Shown one piece after another: positions 16,289-25,215 of a stretch of 64,000 bases of DNA. The notes below the pieces were generated by a model that made no database searches, was not told the origin of the DNA, and saw only the letters and a program-made list of their open reading frames with translations. This DNA comes from an uncultured Muribaculaceae bacterium (lineage in GTDB: Bacteria; Bacteroidota; Bacteroidia; Bacteroidales; Muribaculaceae). The stretch lies in the NCBI GenBank assembly GCA_910578365.1, contig CAJTRC010000002.1, positions 6,696-70,695 of the forward strand, read 5' to 3'. Positions within the stretch are counted from its first letter, which is position 1. Each line of letters opens with the position of its first letter. Made by a program: the position numbers and the translations under genes.

Positions 16289-16903
16289 TTACGCGGGCTC
16301 GTTGAGTATGTCCATGAAGTCCATGGTGCGGGCTTCCATTATGTTCATTACCTTGTTGATGCGGGCCACCAGTATGTTGTAGGCAAACAGTGCCACGATG
16401 CCCACTATAAGACCGGCCACAGTGGTAACCAGCGCAGTGTAGATACCGCCGGCAAAGTCGCCTATCGAGGCTGTGTTGCCGCTTGAGGCTATGGCATAGA
16501 AGGCCTGCACCATACCCACTACAGTGCCCAGGAAGCCAAGCATGGGTGCCCCGGCGGCGGTGGTGGCCAGCCATGACAGCCCCTTGCTGAGGGCAGCTAC
16601 CTCGAGGTTGCCGCTGTTTTCAATCGTCACAAGCACCTCGGAACTTGGGCGGCCTATACGGCTGATGCCTTTGGCAATCATGCGGGCGTAGGGCGAATTG
16701 GTCTGGCGGCAGAGGTTCTGCGCGCTTTCAATCTCGCCGTCGTGTATATAGTCCTTGATGCGCTGCATGAACGAGGCGTCCTGACGCGACGCGCGGCTCA
16801 CTGCTATAGCTCTTTCTATAAAAATGTAGATACTTACCAGTGCCAGAAGTGCCAGCGGTATCATAATCCAGCCTCCTTCGAGGCAAAGTTCCCAAAGTGA
16901 CAT
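16289..16903 (-). CDS. exbB: MotA/TolQ/ExbB proton channel protein
   Basis: The 204-residue protein has three transmembrane helices (about 11-30, 112-140 and 150-178) and the family signature GAPMLGFLGTVVGMVQAF followed by GIYTALVTTVAGLIVGI. ExbB pentamers surround the ExbD dimer and use proton flow to drive TonB. It is the first of three coupled genes, and pdxJ lies 46 bases upstream on the same strand. The start is preceded by degenerate AAACATT-like heptamers (16909-16934), similar to those before sufC and mraY. Confidence 0.92.
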   Translation of the reverse strand: MSLWELCLEGGWIMIPLALLALVSIYIFIERAIAVSRASRQDASFMQRIKDYIHDGEIESAQNLCRQTNSPYARMIAKGISRIGRPSSEVLVTIENSGNLEVAALSKGLSWLATTAAGAPMLGFLGTVVGMVQAFYAIASSGNTASIGDFAGGIYTALVTTVAGLIVGIVALFAYNILVARINKVMNIMEARTMDFMDILNEPA

Positions 16904-16949
16904 TTATATATGTTTTAGTGTTTAATGTTTAATTTCAACTGTCTGCTTC

Positions 16950-17663
16950 TCAACGCAGGCAGGCCAGATAGCGGTGTATGGTTTCTTCCAGGCCCAGATA
17001 GAGGGCGTCGCAGATGAGGGCGTGCCCTATCGACACCTCGTTGAGACAAGGCAGACTCCGGTAGAAGTACTGCAGGTTCTCGAGGCTGAGGTCATGGCCT
17101 GCGTTCACTCCCAGGCCGTGGCTGTGGGCAACCTTTGAGGCCTCGACATAAGTTGCCACGGCGGCTTCACGGTCGGCGGTATAGCTGTCGGCGTATGCTT
17201 TGGTGTAGAGTTCCACGCGGTCGGTGCCGGTACGGGCGGCGGCAGCTATGATTTCGGCATCGGGGTCGACAAATATGGAACTGCGTATTCCGGCTTCTTT
17301 CAGCCTCTCGACTATCGACGACAGGAAGTCATGGTTGGCGGCGACATCCCAGCCGGCCGACGAAGTGAGGGCATTGGGTGCATCGGGTACAAGGGTCACC
17401 TGCTCGGGACGCACACGCAGCACCAGCTCCATGAAGTCGTCCGACGGATAACCTTCGATATTGAATTCGGTAGCGACCAGCGGACGCAGACTGTACACGT
17501 CGCTGCGGCGTATATGACGTTCGTCGGGACGCGGATGCACCGTGATGCCGTTGGCGCCGAAGCGTTCGCAGTCGGCGGCCACTTTCAGCAGGTCGGGGTT
17601 GTTTTCGCCACGTGCGTTGCGCAAAGTGGCTATTTTGTTGATATTTACGCTAAGACTGGTCAT
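16950..17663 (-). CDS. pdxJ: Pyridoxine 5'-phosphate synthase
   Basis: PdxJ condenses 1-deoxyxylulose 5-phosphate with 3-amino-2-oxopropyl phosphate to form pyridoxine 5'-phosphate, the last ring-forming step of vitamin B6 synthesis. The 237-residue TIM-barrel protein has the expected N-terminus SVNINKIATLRNARG, the catalytic HPRPDERHI segment, the conserved EFNIEGYPS, and AGHDLSLEN near the C-terminus. An in-frame TTG four codons upstream exists, but the ATG at 17663 matches the family start. It is divergent from the CBS-like/nadK operon and is probably co-transcribed with exbB. Confidence 0.95.
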   Translation of the reverse strand: MTSLSVNINKIATLRNARGENNPDLLKVAADCERFGANGITVHPRPDERHIRRSDVYSLRPLVATEFNIEGYPSDDFMELVLRVRPEQVTLVPDAPNALTSSAGWDVAANHDFLSSIVERLKEAGIRSSIFVDPDAEIIAAAARTGTDRVELYTKAYADSYTADREAAVATYVEASKVAHSHGLGVNAGHDLSLENLQYFYRSLPCLNEVSIGHALICDALYLGLEETIHRYLACLR

Positions 17664-17721
17664 TTGCTCGGCCAACTAAGTTAATAAATTGTAAGTGAGT
17701 GATGAATTCCAAAGAATTTTG

Positions 17722-17729
17722 TAACTTTG
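17722..17729 (+). promoter_or_regulatory. -7 box upstream of the nadK operon
   Basis: A perfect TAACTTTG lies 13 bases before the ATG at 17743. No TTG stands at the right distance for a -33 box, so this is a partial match. It supports 17743 as the translation start. Confidence 0.45.
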
Positions 17730-17742
17730 TAATTGAAACGGC

Positions 17743-18195
17743 ATGGCAGCCAGGCGGCTGTTTACGGATAGCCTCAAGGCTTATTTGCTGTTTTCGGCTA
17801 CAAAAATAGTCAGAATATCTTACAATAAGAAAAAATTGACTGCTAAAGATTCAAAAATATACGATTTGGAGGTGCTTTTTCCGCAATTGGGCGATGAAAG
17901 CCACATTTTATTAGGGTGCAGACGCGAGGATTTCAGCGCGTCGCGGATTGCGCACGCCGTGGAAGACTGCGACGCTCACCTGATAAACCTGAATGTTCTC
18001 GCAATGGAGCATCCGCAGGCTGAAACACTCGTTGACATAAGAGTGAACCGCCGTAACCCTGTCGAGGTGGCCCGCTCACTGCGGCGATACGGCTACGATG
18101 TGCTTGAAATCAACAATGCCGGGCCTGAGGAGGACTGCGGCGACAACACCCTCCGCGAACGTATCGACCAAGTTCTGCACTATCTTAATATCTGA
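17743..18195 (+). CDS. C-terminal ACT-like part of the CBS protein usually found before nadK
   Basis: In Bacteroidales the gene before nadK usually encodes two CBS domains plus a C-terminal ACT-like domain. Here residues about 55-150 match that tail (pattern FSASRIAHAVEDCDAHLINL ... LRRYGYDVLEI ... ERIDQVLHYLNI), but the two CBS domains are absent. The N-terminal 50 residues are Lys-rich and do not resemble a CBS fold. The only ATG in frame before the conserved part is at 17743, and the upstream 79 bases are too short to hold the missing domains. This may be a truncated but still translated regulator. nadK begins five bases after its stop. Confidence 0.65.
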   Translation: MAARRLFTDSLKAYLLFSATKIVRISYNKKKLTAKDSKIYDLEVLFPQLGDESHILLGCRREDFSASRIAHAVEDCDAHLINLNVLAMEHPQAETLVDIRVNRRNPVEVARSLRRYGYDVLEINNAGPEEDCGDNTLRERIDQVLHYLNI

Positions 18196-18200
18196 TTCAA

Positions 18201-19055
18201 ATGAAAATAGCCATATACGGAAGCCGGCATCAGGATGCCTATCTGGACATACTCCGGGACTTTCTGCTCCAGCTCGCACGCGAAAACGCAGAGGTAGTGA
18301 TGCACCCTAAGCTGTATAATTACCTTATCCGCTGCATACCGGGAGCTATGGCGTCGGTCAGGCGCGTAATGGAGCAACTCGACTGCAATGTCGACCTGGT
18401 ACTGAGCATAGGCGGCGACGGAACCTTCCTGCGCACCGTGCAGTGGACCGACAGCCGTCCGCTGCCTATACTGGGCGTGAACACAGGTCACCTGGGCTTC
18501 CTCACCGCCATAGGCATCGACGAACTGCCGCAGCTGCTCGACGAATACCGCGCCGGCGCTTTCATATCCGAGCAGCGCAGCCTGCTGCAGGTGGTTGAGC
18601 CTCAGTTGCCATTCTGCAAATACGCTCTCAACGAAATAACCGTGGCTAAGGATGCCAACGCCTCGATGATTCGGGCCTGCACCCACGTCGACGGACACCG
18701 CCTGTGCGACTACCGCGCCGACGGACTTATTGTGGCCACACCCACCGGCAGCACCGCCTACGCCATGTCGGTAGGCGGCCCGATTATAGCGCCCGACACC
18801 CCCGCTTTTGTGCTGGCGCCCATAGCGGCACACTCGCTGTCGATGCGCCCGCTGGTAGTAGGCGACGCTTCGCGCATCGACATAGAGGTTCAAGGACGCG
18901 CCGACCGCTTCCGCCTGAGTGTCGACGGCCGAAGTGTAAGTCTTGCCATGGGTACCGGCATTTCGGTGGTCAAGGCCCCCTATACAGTAAGTGTGCTCCG
19001 GCACCGCGACCGTGGCTTCGCCGCCGTACTGAATTCAAAACTCGGCTGGGAATGA
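18201..19055 (+). CDS. nadK: NAD kinase
   Basis: NAD kinase phosphorylates NAD to NADP and is the only route to NADP. The 284-residue product has the GGDGTFL active-site motif (residues 71-77), the following NTGHLGFL, the NE/D motif in ALNEITV, and the PTGSTAYAMSVGGP glycine-rich loop. Length and order match the family. It is coupled to the ACT-like gene upstream and overlaps the metallopeptidase-like gene downstream by four bases. Confidence 0.96.
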   Translation: MKIAIYGSRHQDAYLDILRDFLLQLARENAEVVMHPKLYNYLIRCIPGAMASVRRVMEQLDCNVDLVLSIGGDGTFLRTVQWTDSRPLPILGVNTGHLGFLTAIGIDELPQLLDEYRAGAFISEQRSLLQVVEPQLPFCKYALNEITVAKDANASMIRACTHVDGHRLCDYRADGLIVATPTGSTAYAMSVGGPIIAPDTPAFVLAPIAAHSLSMRPLVVGDASRIDIEVQGRADRFRLSVDGRSVSLAMGTGISVVKAPYTVSVLRHRDRGFAAVLNSKLGWE

Positions 19056-19771
19056 GCAGGCTGGTACTGACAGGCAGCGGGCGCATAAGGCACAACGAAC
19101 TGGGCGTGATCCACTACGTGGTACGCAGCCGGGCCAAACGCTTTGTGGCCCGGTGGAAAACCGGCGAGCTGCAACTTTCGGTACCGCCTCGCGTGACCGA
19201 AGACGAATTTTACAAAACCCTCGACGTACTCAAGCCACGCCTGCTGCCACACAAGCCCGCCGACAACAAATATTACCTCGGACAGGTAATCGACTGCGGC
19301 GAATTCAAAGTGATAATCGAGAGCCTCGAAACCAACAGCAAACTCATAGAAGCACGGCGCTGCACCGGCGGCTGGGCCTTGTATGTGCCCGCTTCGCTCG
19401 ACATTTCAAGCCCGGCGGCAGTAATTGCCATTGGCCGCGTGCTGCGCAATATAGCCGCCGCCGAAGCTCCCGCAATACTGATACCGCGGGCAAACGAACT
19501 GGCCGACCGCGTAGGACGCCATCCCATCGGATGGACCATAAGCAAAGGCCAGCGCACACTGGGGCGCTGCGACTGCCGCGGTTACATAGCCTTGAGCTGT
19601 ATACTGGTATTTTACGAGCAGCCACTGCGCGACTATGTGATTTACCACGAACTGGCTCACCTGTCGGAGATGAACCACTCGCCACGCTTCCACAAACTCT
19701 GCAACCACTACTGCCAGGGGCGCGAACAGGAACTTGTGGCCCGTCTGAAAGCGTCCAGACTGCCCGTCTGA
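19052..19771 (+). CDS. YgjP/M48-like metal-dependent hydrolase
   Basis: This 239-residue protein carries the zinc-binding HELAH (H199, E200, H203) followed by LSEMNHSPRFHKLC, the signature of the YgjP-like (DUF45) group related to SprT and M48 peptidases. A C-terminal CDCRGYIALS region precedes the motif. The group is often linked to restriction or DNA functions in other genomes, but no such genes are nearby. The frame is open far upstream inside nadK; the ATG at 19052, which overlaps the nadK stop (ATGA), is chosen because the protein pattern begins there. Confidence 0.85.
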   Translation: MSRLVLTGSGRIRHNELGVIHYVVRSRAKRFVARWKTGELQLSVPPRVTEDEFYKTLDVLKPRLLPHKPADNKYYLGQVIDCGEFKVIIESLETNSKLIEARRCTGGWALYVPASLDISSPAAVIAIGRVLRNIAAAEAPAILIPRANELADRVGRHPIGWTISKGQRTLGRCDCRGYIALSCILVFYEQPLRDYVIYHELAHLSEMNHSPRFHKLCNHYCQGREQELVARLKASRLPV

Positions 19772-19836
19772 GGCCGCCGCGAGCAAATTTTGGGCGCTCC
19801 GGATAGTTTCTTATCCTCGCTTTGCAAAAAAATTTG

Positions 19837-19844
19837 TATATTTG
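19837..19844 (+). promoter_or_regulatory. -7 box of the cvpA-suf operon
   Basis: A perfect TATATTTG stands 21 bases before the cvpA ATG. A TTTG at 19821-19824 is too close to be a standard -33 box, so only the -7 element is convincing. Confidence 0.55.
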
Positions 19845-19865
19845 CGGTTTCAAGAAAGCAACATA

Positions 19866-20318
19866 ATGAACGCATTCGACATTTTATTGGTTGTATTACT
19901 TGGAGCTGCCGCTCTGCGCGGTTACTTCAAAGGCATCATAGCCATGGCTGCACAGGTAATCGGCCTTATAGCCGGCGTGGTTGCATGCCGCATGGTCGCC
20001 CACCGACTGGCTCTGCATATAGGCCCCGACGCCACCGACCTGGTGGTGGCCAACGTGCTTGTATTCATCGTAGCCTATCTGGCCTGCTTTCTGCTGGGCC
20101 GTATGCTGCAGTCGCTGTTCCGGGCGCTTCACCTCACGATAGTGAACCGGCTGTGCGGAGTCGCCTTCTGCGCCCTTGAGGTTGCGGTGGTACTGAGCCT
20201 GTTCATGAACCTGTGGCACATGGTATCGCCCTCGACCGCTCCGGCCGACGCAACCACCGAAGGCCTCCGCGGCCTTGTGTACAATGTAGCCCCGGCTCTG
20301 CTGGGATTTCTGAACTGA
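19866..20318 (+). CDS. cvpA: CvpA family membrane protein
   Basis: The 150-residue protein has four hydrophobic helices (about 2-20, 24-45, 63-84 and 100-120) and the CvpA start pattern NAFDILLVVLLGAAALRGYFKG. CvpA proteins sit in the inner membrane; in enterobacteria they are linked to colicin V production and envelope stress, but the molecular role is unclear. The ATG at 19866 is preferred over an upstream TTG inside the -7 promoter box. It is the first gene before sufB, with one base between them. Confidence 0.85.
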   Translation: MNAFDILLVVLLGAAALRGYFKGIIAMAAQVIGLIAGVVACRMVAHRLALHIGPDATDLVVANVLVFIVAYLACFLLGRMLQSLFRALHLTIVNRLCGVAFCALEVAVVLSLFMNLWHMVSPSTAPADATTEGLRGLVYNVAPALLGFLN

Positions 20319-20319
20319 C

Positions 20320-21828
20320 ATGAAACAAGAAGACAAAAACAATAATCCGGGCGCCGACAAGGCACAGATACCCGTAACTCAAGCGCAGCACAGCGAGGAT
20401 ATAATCAACTCCGCCACAAGCTCCGACTATAAATACGGATTCGTGAGCGACATCGACAGCGAAATCATTCCGCAAGGCCTCAACGAAGAGGTCGTACGCC
20501 TGATTTCTGCAAAAAAAGGCGAGCCTGAATGGCTGCTGGAATTCCGTCTTAAGGCATTCCGCCACTGGCAGACAATGAAAATGCCCCGATGGGCACACCT
20601 GGAGATTCCGGAAATCGACTTCCAGGCAATCAGCTACTACGCCGCGCCAAAGGCCAAGGAAGGCCCTAAGAGCCTCGACGAAGTAGACCCCGCCGTTCTC
20701 GACACCTTCAACCGCCTGGGCATACCGCTGGAAGAGCAGAAACTGCTCTCAGGCATGGCAGTCGACGCAGTAATGGACTCGGTGTCGGTAAAAACCACAC
20801 ACCGCGAGCGCCTGGCCGAACTCGGCGTGATTTTCTGCTCGCTCAGCGAAGCCGTGCGCGACTACCCCGAACTGGTGCGCAAGTATCTGGGCAAAGTGGT
20901 AAGCTACCGCGACAACTTCTTTGCCGCTCTTAACTCGGCGGTATTCTCCGACGGCTCGTTCGTGTACATACCAAAAGGTGTGCGGTGCCCAATGGAACTC
21001 AGCACCTACTTCCGTATCAACGCCGCCGGTACAGGCCAGTTCGAACGCACCCTGATTGTGGCCGACGATGAAGCATACGTTAGCTACCTCGAAGGTTGTA
21101 CGGCACCTCAACGCGACGAAAACCAGCTCCACGCGGCTATTGTGGAAATCATAGTCGAAGAACGCGCCGAAGTGAAGTACTCGACCGTGCAGAACTGGTA
21201 TGCAGGCGATGCCGAGGGCCGGGGAGGCGTATATAACTTTGTGACCAAACGCGGACTCTGCCGGGGCGACTTCTCCAAACTGTCGTGGACGCAGGTGGAA
21301 ACCGGCTCGGCCATAACATGGAAATATCCGGGCTGCATTCTGGCCGGCGAAGGCTCGGTAGGCGAATTCTACTCTGTAGCCGTGACCCGCAACAGGCAGC
21401 AGGCCGACACCGGCACCAAAATGATACACCTGGGCAAGAACAGCCGCTCGACAATTGTGTCGAAAGGCATCTCGGCCGGTCACAGCCAGAACTCATACCG
21501 CGGTCTGGTGCGTGTGGCCCCCGACGCCTCCGGAGTGCGCAACTACACACAATGCGACTCGCTGCTGCTGAGCGACACCTGCGGTGCACATACCTTTCCG
21601 TACATCGATGTAATGAACGACAGCGCCATTGTGGAGCATGAGGCCACTACATCGAAAATCAGCGAAGAACAGCTCTTCTACTGCAACCAGCGCGGCATAC
21701 CCACCGAGGAGGCCGTAGGCCTGATTGTGAACGGATACGCCAAAGAGGTGATGAACAAGCTGCCTATGGAGTTCGCCGTTGAGGCTCAGAAACTGCTCAG
21801 TATCACCCTCGAAGGCAGCGTAGGCTGA
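20320..21828 (+). CDS. sufB: Fe-S cluster assembly scaffold SufB
   Basis: SufB is the scaffold subunit of the SufBC2D complex, which assembles Fe-S clusters under oxygen or iron stress. The 502-residue product has a disordered Gln/Lys-rich first 30 residues, then the SufB core with FSDGSFVYIPKGVRCPMEL, the right-handed beta-helix region, and the C-terminal CDSLLLSDTCGAHTFPYIDV and HEATTSKISEEQLFY segments, including the conserved Cys and His. It is followed by sufC after a heptamer-repeat spacer. Confidence 0.97.
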   Translation: MKQEDKNNNPGADKAQIPVTQAQHSEDIINSATSSDYKYGFVSDIDSEIIPQGLNEEVVRLISAKKGEPEWLLEFRLKAFRHWQTMKMPRWAHLEIPEIDFQAISYYAAPKAKEGPKSLDEVDPAVLDTFNRLGIPLEEQKLLSGMAVDAVMDSVSVKTTHRERLAELGVIFCSLSEAVRDYPELVRKYLGKVVSYRDNFFAALNSAVFSDGSFVYIPKGVRCPMELSTYFRINAAGTGQFERTLIVADDEAYVSYLEGCTAPQRDENQLHAAIVEIIVEERAEVKYSTVQNWYAGDAEGRGGVYNFVTKRGLCRGDFSKLSWTQVETGSAITWKYPGCILAGEGSVGEFYSVAVTRNRQQADTGTKMIHLGKNSRSTIVSKGISAGHSQNSYRGLVRVAPDASGVRNYTQCDSLLLSDTCGAHTFPYIDVMNDSAIVEHEATTSKISEEQLFYCNQRGIPTEEAVGLIVNGYAKEVMNKLPMEFAVEAQKLLSITLEGSVG

Positions 21829-21835
21829 AAAATAT

Positions 21836-21859
21836 AACATTCAACATTTAACATTCAAC
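21836..21859 (+). repeat. AACATTY heptamer repeat before sufC
   Basis: Three consecutive seven-base units, AACATTC, AACATTT and AACATTC, plus AAC fill most of the 36-base sufB-sufC gap and end five bases before the sufC ATG. The same repeat type, in four copies, precedes mraY at 37445-37472. Confidence 0.85.
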
Positions 21860-21864
21860 TTTAA

Positions 21865-22635
21865 ATGAACGATATATTATTGGAGGTCAAAGACCTTCAT
21901 GCCGGAATCGAAGGCAAGGAAATTCTCAAGGGCATAAACCTGACCATACGCCCCGGCGAAGTACACGCCATAATGGGCCCCAACGGCTCAGGCAAGAGTA
22001 CCCTGTCGGGTGTGTTGGCCGGCGACCCCCGTTTTACCGTCACCGGCGGAAGCGCAGACTTCCACGGAGTTGACCTGCTGGCCCTCTCGCCCGAAAACCG
22101 CAGCCACGAAGGCCTGTTCCTGTCCTTCCAGTATCCGGTGGAGATTCCGGGTGTGTCGATGGTAAACTTCATGCGTGCCGCCGTAAACGCCAAGCGCAAA
22201 TACTTCGACGAAGCCCCGCTGTCGGCAGGCGACTTCCTCAAACTCATGCGCCAGAAGCGCGCAGTGGTCGAACTCGACAACAAACTCGCGTCGCGCTCTG
22301 TAAACGAAGGTTTCTCGGGCGGCGAAAAGAAACGCAACGAAATTTTCCAGATGGCCGTGCTCGAACCGCGCCTGTCGATTCTCGACGAAACCGACTCGGG
22401 CCTCGACATCGACGCCCTCCGCATCGTTGCATCAGGTGTAAACAAACTCAAGACCGACCGCAACGCCACCATCGTAATCACTCACTACCAGCGCCTGCTC
22501 GATTATATCAAGCCCGACTTCGTACACATCTTGTACAAAGGCCGTATTGTGTACTCGGGAGGCCCCGAACTGGCTCTAGAACTCGAGGAGAAAGGATACG
22601 ACTGGATTAAAGAACAGGTTGACGGTGAAATGTAA
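21865..22635 (+). CDS. sufC: Fe-S assembly ATPase SufC
   Basis: SufC is the ABC-type ATPase that drives shape changes in the SufB-SufD scaffold. The 256-residue protein has Walker A GPNGSGKST (about residues 35-43), the SufC-specific signature FSGGEKKRNEIFQ, Walker B LSILDETDSGLDID, and the H-loop VITHYQRLL. It lies between sufB and sufD, which begins two bases after its stop. Confidence 0.97.
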   Translation: MNDILLEVKDLHAGIEGKEILKGINLTIRPGEVHAIMGPNGSGKSTLSGVLAGDPRFTVTGGSADFHGVDLLALSPENRSHEGLFLSFQYPVEIPGVSMVNFMRAAVNAKRKYFDEAPLSAGDFLKLMRQKRAVVELDNKLASRSVNEGFSGGEKKRNEIFQMAVLEPRLSILDETDSGLDIDALRIVASGVNKLKTDRNATIVITHYQRLLDYIKPDFVHILYKGRIVYSGGPELALELEEKGYDWIKEQVDGEM

Positions 22636-22637
22636 TT

Positions 22638-24008
22638 ATGGAAGATACTTCGCTACTACAATACATTGAGCTTTACCGCTCGCAGCATCAGACGCTCGAC
22701 GCCGCCTCGCCCGAGGCCATACGCCGTCTGCGTCCGGCGGCACTCTCGGCCCTCGAAGCAACAGGCCGTCTGCCACGCAAAGGCGATGAAGGCTACGAGC
22801 GCACATCGCTCGAAGACGTGTTCGCACCCGACCTGGGCGTGAACCTGCAACGTATGTGCTTCGAAGCCGATCTGGCCGATACATTCCGCTGCGATGTTCC
22901 AAAGGTCAGCACTATGCTGGGCCTGATAATAAACGACATATACCGCCCCACGGCCTCATTACTGAACCAGTTGCCGCAGGGCGTAACCCTGTGCAGTTTC
23001 AGCGAGGCCGCCGAAAAATGCCCGCAGGTGCTGCAGCAGTACCTGGGCTCGCTTGCCGATATGGACAGCGATGCCGCGACCGCACTCAACACCCTGCTGC
23101 TACAGGACGGCATACTGCTGCATGTGGCCAAAGGCGTGAAACTCGAAAAACCGCTGCAGATTGTGGCCATATTCAACGCGCCGCTACCCATGCTTGCTCT
23201 GCGCCGTATACTCATTGTGATGGAAGCCGACTCGGAAGCACGTGTGCTGCTGTGCGACCACAGTCGCGACACCGGATTCCAATATGTGAACTCGCAGGTA
23301 GTAGAGGCCGTGCTGGCCGAAGGCGCCGCCCTCGACGTGTACGAAATCGAGGAAGCCAACGGACTGACTTCGCGCGTCAGCCGCTTTTACGGCAAGCAGC
23401 AAAGCCGCAGCCGACTCACTGTCAACGGCACCACACTCAGCGGCGGAGTAACCCGCAACGACTACATTATCGATGTCGACGGCGACCGCTGCGAAACCCG
23501 CCTGGCAGGCATGGTCACCGCCATAGGCAAGCAGAAGACCGACAACTCCACTCTGCTGCGCCACCACGGGCAACACTGCCACAGCGAGCAACTGTTCAAA
23601 TACGTACTCTCCGACGATGCCACCGGAGCATTCGAAGGCCTTATAGTTGTTGACGAAGGCGCAGTGAAAACCGAGGCCTACCAGAGCAACCGCAACCTAC
23701 TGGCTGCCACGGGCGCCAGAATGCACACCCGCCCGCAGCTGCTTATATACTGCGATGACGTAAAGTGCAGCCACGGCGCTACTACAGGTCAGCTCGACGA
23801 GCGTGCCATGTTCTACATGCGGTCGCGAGGCATACCAATGGCCGAAGCCCGCATGATGCTGATGCAGGCTTTTATGGCCGATGTCATCGACACCATCAGC
23901 CTCGAAGGCCTCCGCGAACGCCTGCGACATCTGGTAGAGCGACGACTGTACGGCTCCGATGCCATCTGCGGCGACTGCAACTTAAAATTTAACATTAAAA
24001 ATGGTTGA
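22638..24008 (+). CDS. sufD: Fe-S assembly protein SufD
   Basis: SufD partners with SufB and SufC in the scaffold complex. The 456-residue product shows the SufB/SufD beta-helix pattern and the C-terminal signature DDVKCSHGATTGQLDERAMF followed by YMRSRGIPMAEARMMLM, with the conserved His. The ATG at 22638 follows sufC by two bases, and the 3' end overlaps sufS by eight bases, indicating coupling. Confidence 0.95.
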   Translation: MEDTSLLQYIELYRSQHQTLDAASPEAIRRLRPAALSALEATGRLPRKGDEGYERTSLEDVFAPDLGVNLQRMCFEADLADTFRCDVPKVSTMLGLIINDIYRPTASLLNQLPQGVTLCSFSEAAEKCPQVLQQYLGSLADMDSDAATALNTLLLQDGILLHVAKGVKLEKPLQIVAIFNAPLPMLALRRILIVMEADSEARVLLCDHSRDTGFQYVNSQVVEAVLAEGAALDVYEIEEANGLTSRVSRFYGKQQSRSRLTVNGTTLSGGVTRNDYIIDVDGDRCETRLAGMVTAIGKQKTDNSTLLRHHGQHCHSEQLFKYVLSDDATGAFEGLIVVDEGAVKTEAYQSNRNLLAATGARMHTRPQLLIYCDDVKCSHGATTGQLDERAMFYMRSRGIPMAEARMMLMQAFMADVIDTISLEGLRERLRHLVERRLYGSDAICGDCNLKFNIKNG

Positions 24009-25215
24009 TGTAGAAAAAATACGGCACGACTTCCCGATACTGCAGCGTAGCATCTACGGCAAGCCGCTGATTTACTTCGACAACACGGCAACGTCGCAGA
24101 CTCCGCGCTGTGTAGTGGAGGAAATCGAAAAAATGTACTACCGGTACAAGGCCAACGTACATCGCGGCGTACACTGCCTGTCGCAGGAAGCCACCGACGC
24201 CATGGAAGCCGCAAGGCTCAGGGTGCGCGACTTTATAAACGCAGGCTCGCGCGAGGAGGTGATATTCACCCGCGGCACCACCGAAGGCATCAATCTGGTG
24301 GCCTCGAGCTACGGCGAGTTGCTCGGCGAGGGCGACGAGGTAATACTCACCATAATGGAGCATCACAGCAACATTGTGCCGTGGCAACTGCTGCAACAGC
24401 GCAAAGGCATAGTGATAAAAGTGGTGCCGATGCTGGCCGAGGGCAGCCTGGATATGGATAAATACCGCGCGCTGCTCGGCCCGCGCACTCGTGTGGTGAG
24501 CGTTTGCCATGTGTCGAATGTACTTGGCACGGTAAATCCGGTTAAGGAAATAATCCGTCTGGCCCACGCCCACGGTGCCGTGTGCTGCATCGACGGCGCC
24601 CAGGCTGTAGCACACCAGCGAGTGGATGTCCGCGACCTCGACGCCGACTTCTACGCCTTCTCATCGCACAAGATGTACGGCCCATGCGGAGTGGGAATAC
24701 TTTATGGCAAACGCGACCTGCTGGAGAAAATGCCCCCCTATCAGGGCGGAGGCGAAATGATTGGCCATGTGAGCTTCGGCGGTACTTCGTGGGCTGAACT
24801 GCCCTTCAAGTTCGAGGCCGGCACGCCGGACTTCGTTGATGCCGCCGCTCTGCGTACAGCCATTGACTATCTGGAGTCGACGGGCATCGAAGCAGTGGCC
24901 GAACACGAACACGCCCTGCTGCGCCACGCCACCGAACAGATGGAAAAAATACCCGGCATGCGCATATTCGGTACCACAGCCGGCAAATGCGCCCTTATTT
25001 CGTTTGTTGTCGGCGACATACACCCCTACGATTTGGGCATGCTGCTCGATAAGATGGGGGTGGCCGTACGCACAGGCCACCACTGCGCCCAGCCGCTTAT
25101 GGAGCACCTGGGCATCGAAGGTTGCGTGCGCGCCTCCTTCGCCATGTACAACACTGAAGCCGAAATCGACTCCTACATAAAGACACTGCAACGCGCAGTG
25201 ATGATGCTGCAATGA
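24001..25215 (+). CDS. sufS: Cysteine desulfurase SufS
   Basis: SufS removes sulfur from cysteine to feed the Suf scaffold. The 404-residue PLP enzyme has the start FPILQRSIYGKPLIYFDNTA, the PLP-binding lysine in FSSHKMYGP, and the active-site Cys in VRTGHHCAQPLMEHLG. These place it in group II desulfurases. No sufE or sufU sulfur acceptor is encoded beside it, so that partner must be elsewhere. A single AACATTA unit precedes the ATG inside the sufD end. It overlaps the HAD gene by four bases. Confidence 0.96.
   Translation: MVDVEKIRHDFPILQRSIYGKPLIYFDNTATSQTPRCVVEEIEKMYYRYKANVHRGVHCLSQEATDAMEAARLRVRDFINAGSREEVIFTRGTTEGINLVASSYGELLGEGDEVILTIMEHHSNIVPWQLLQQRKGIVIKVVPMLAEGSLDMDKYRALLGPRTRVVSVCHVSNVLGTVNPVKEIIRLAHAHGAVCCIDGAQAVAHQRVDVRDLDADFYAFSSHKMYGPCGVGILYGKRDLLEKMPPYQGGGEMIGHVSFGGTSWAELPFKFEAGTPDFVDAAALRTAIDYLESTGIEAVAEHEHALLRHATEQMEKIPGMRIFGTTAGKCALISFVVGDIHPYDLGMLLDKMGVAVRTGHHCAQPLMEHLGIEGCVRASFAMYNTEAEIDSYIKTLQRAVMMLQ

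Noticed and set aside
21836..21859. Heptamer repeats as part of a CRISPR array
   Set aside because: Units are seven bases with no unique spacers and no cas genes are present.
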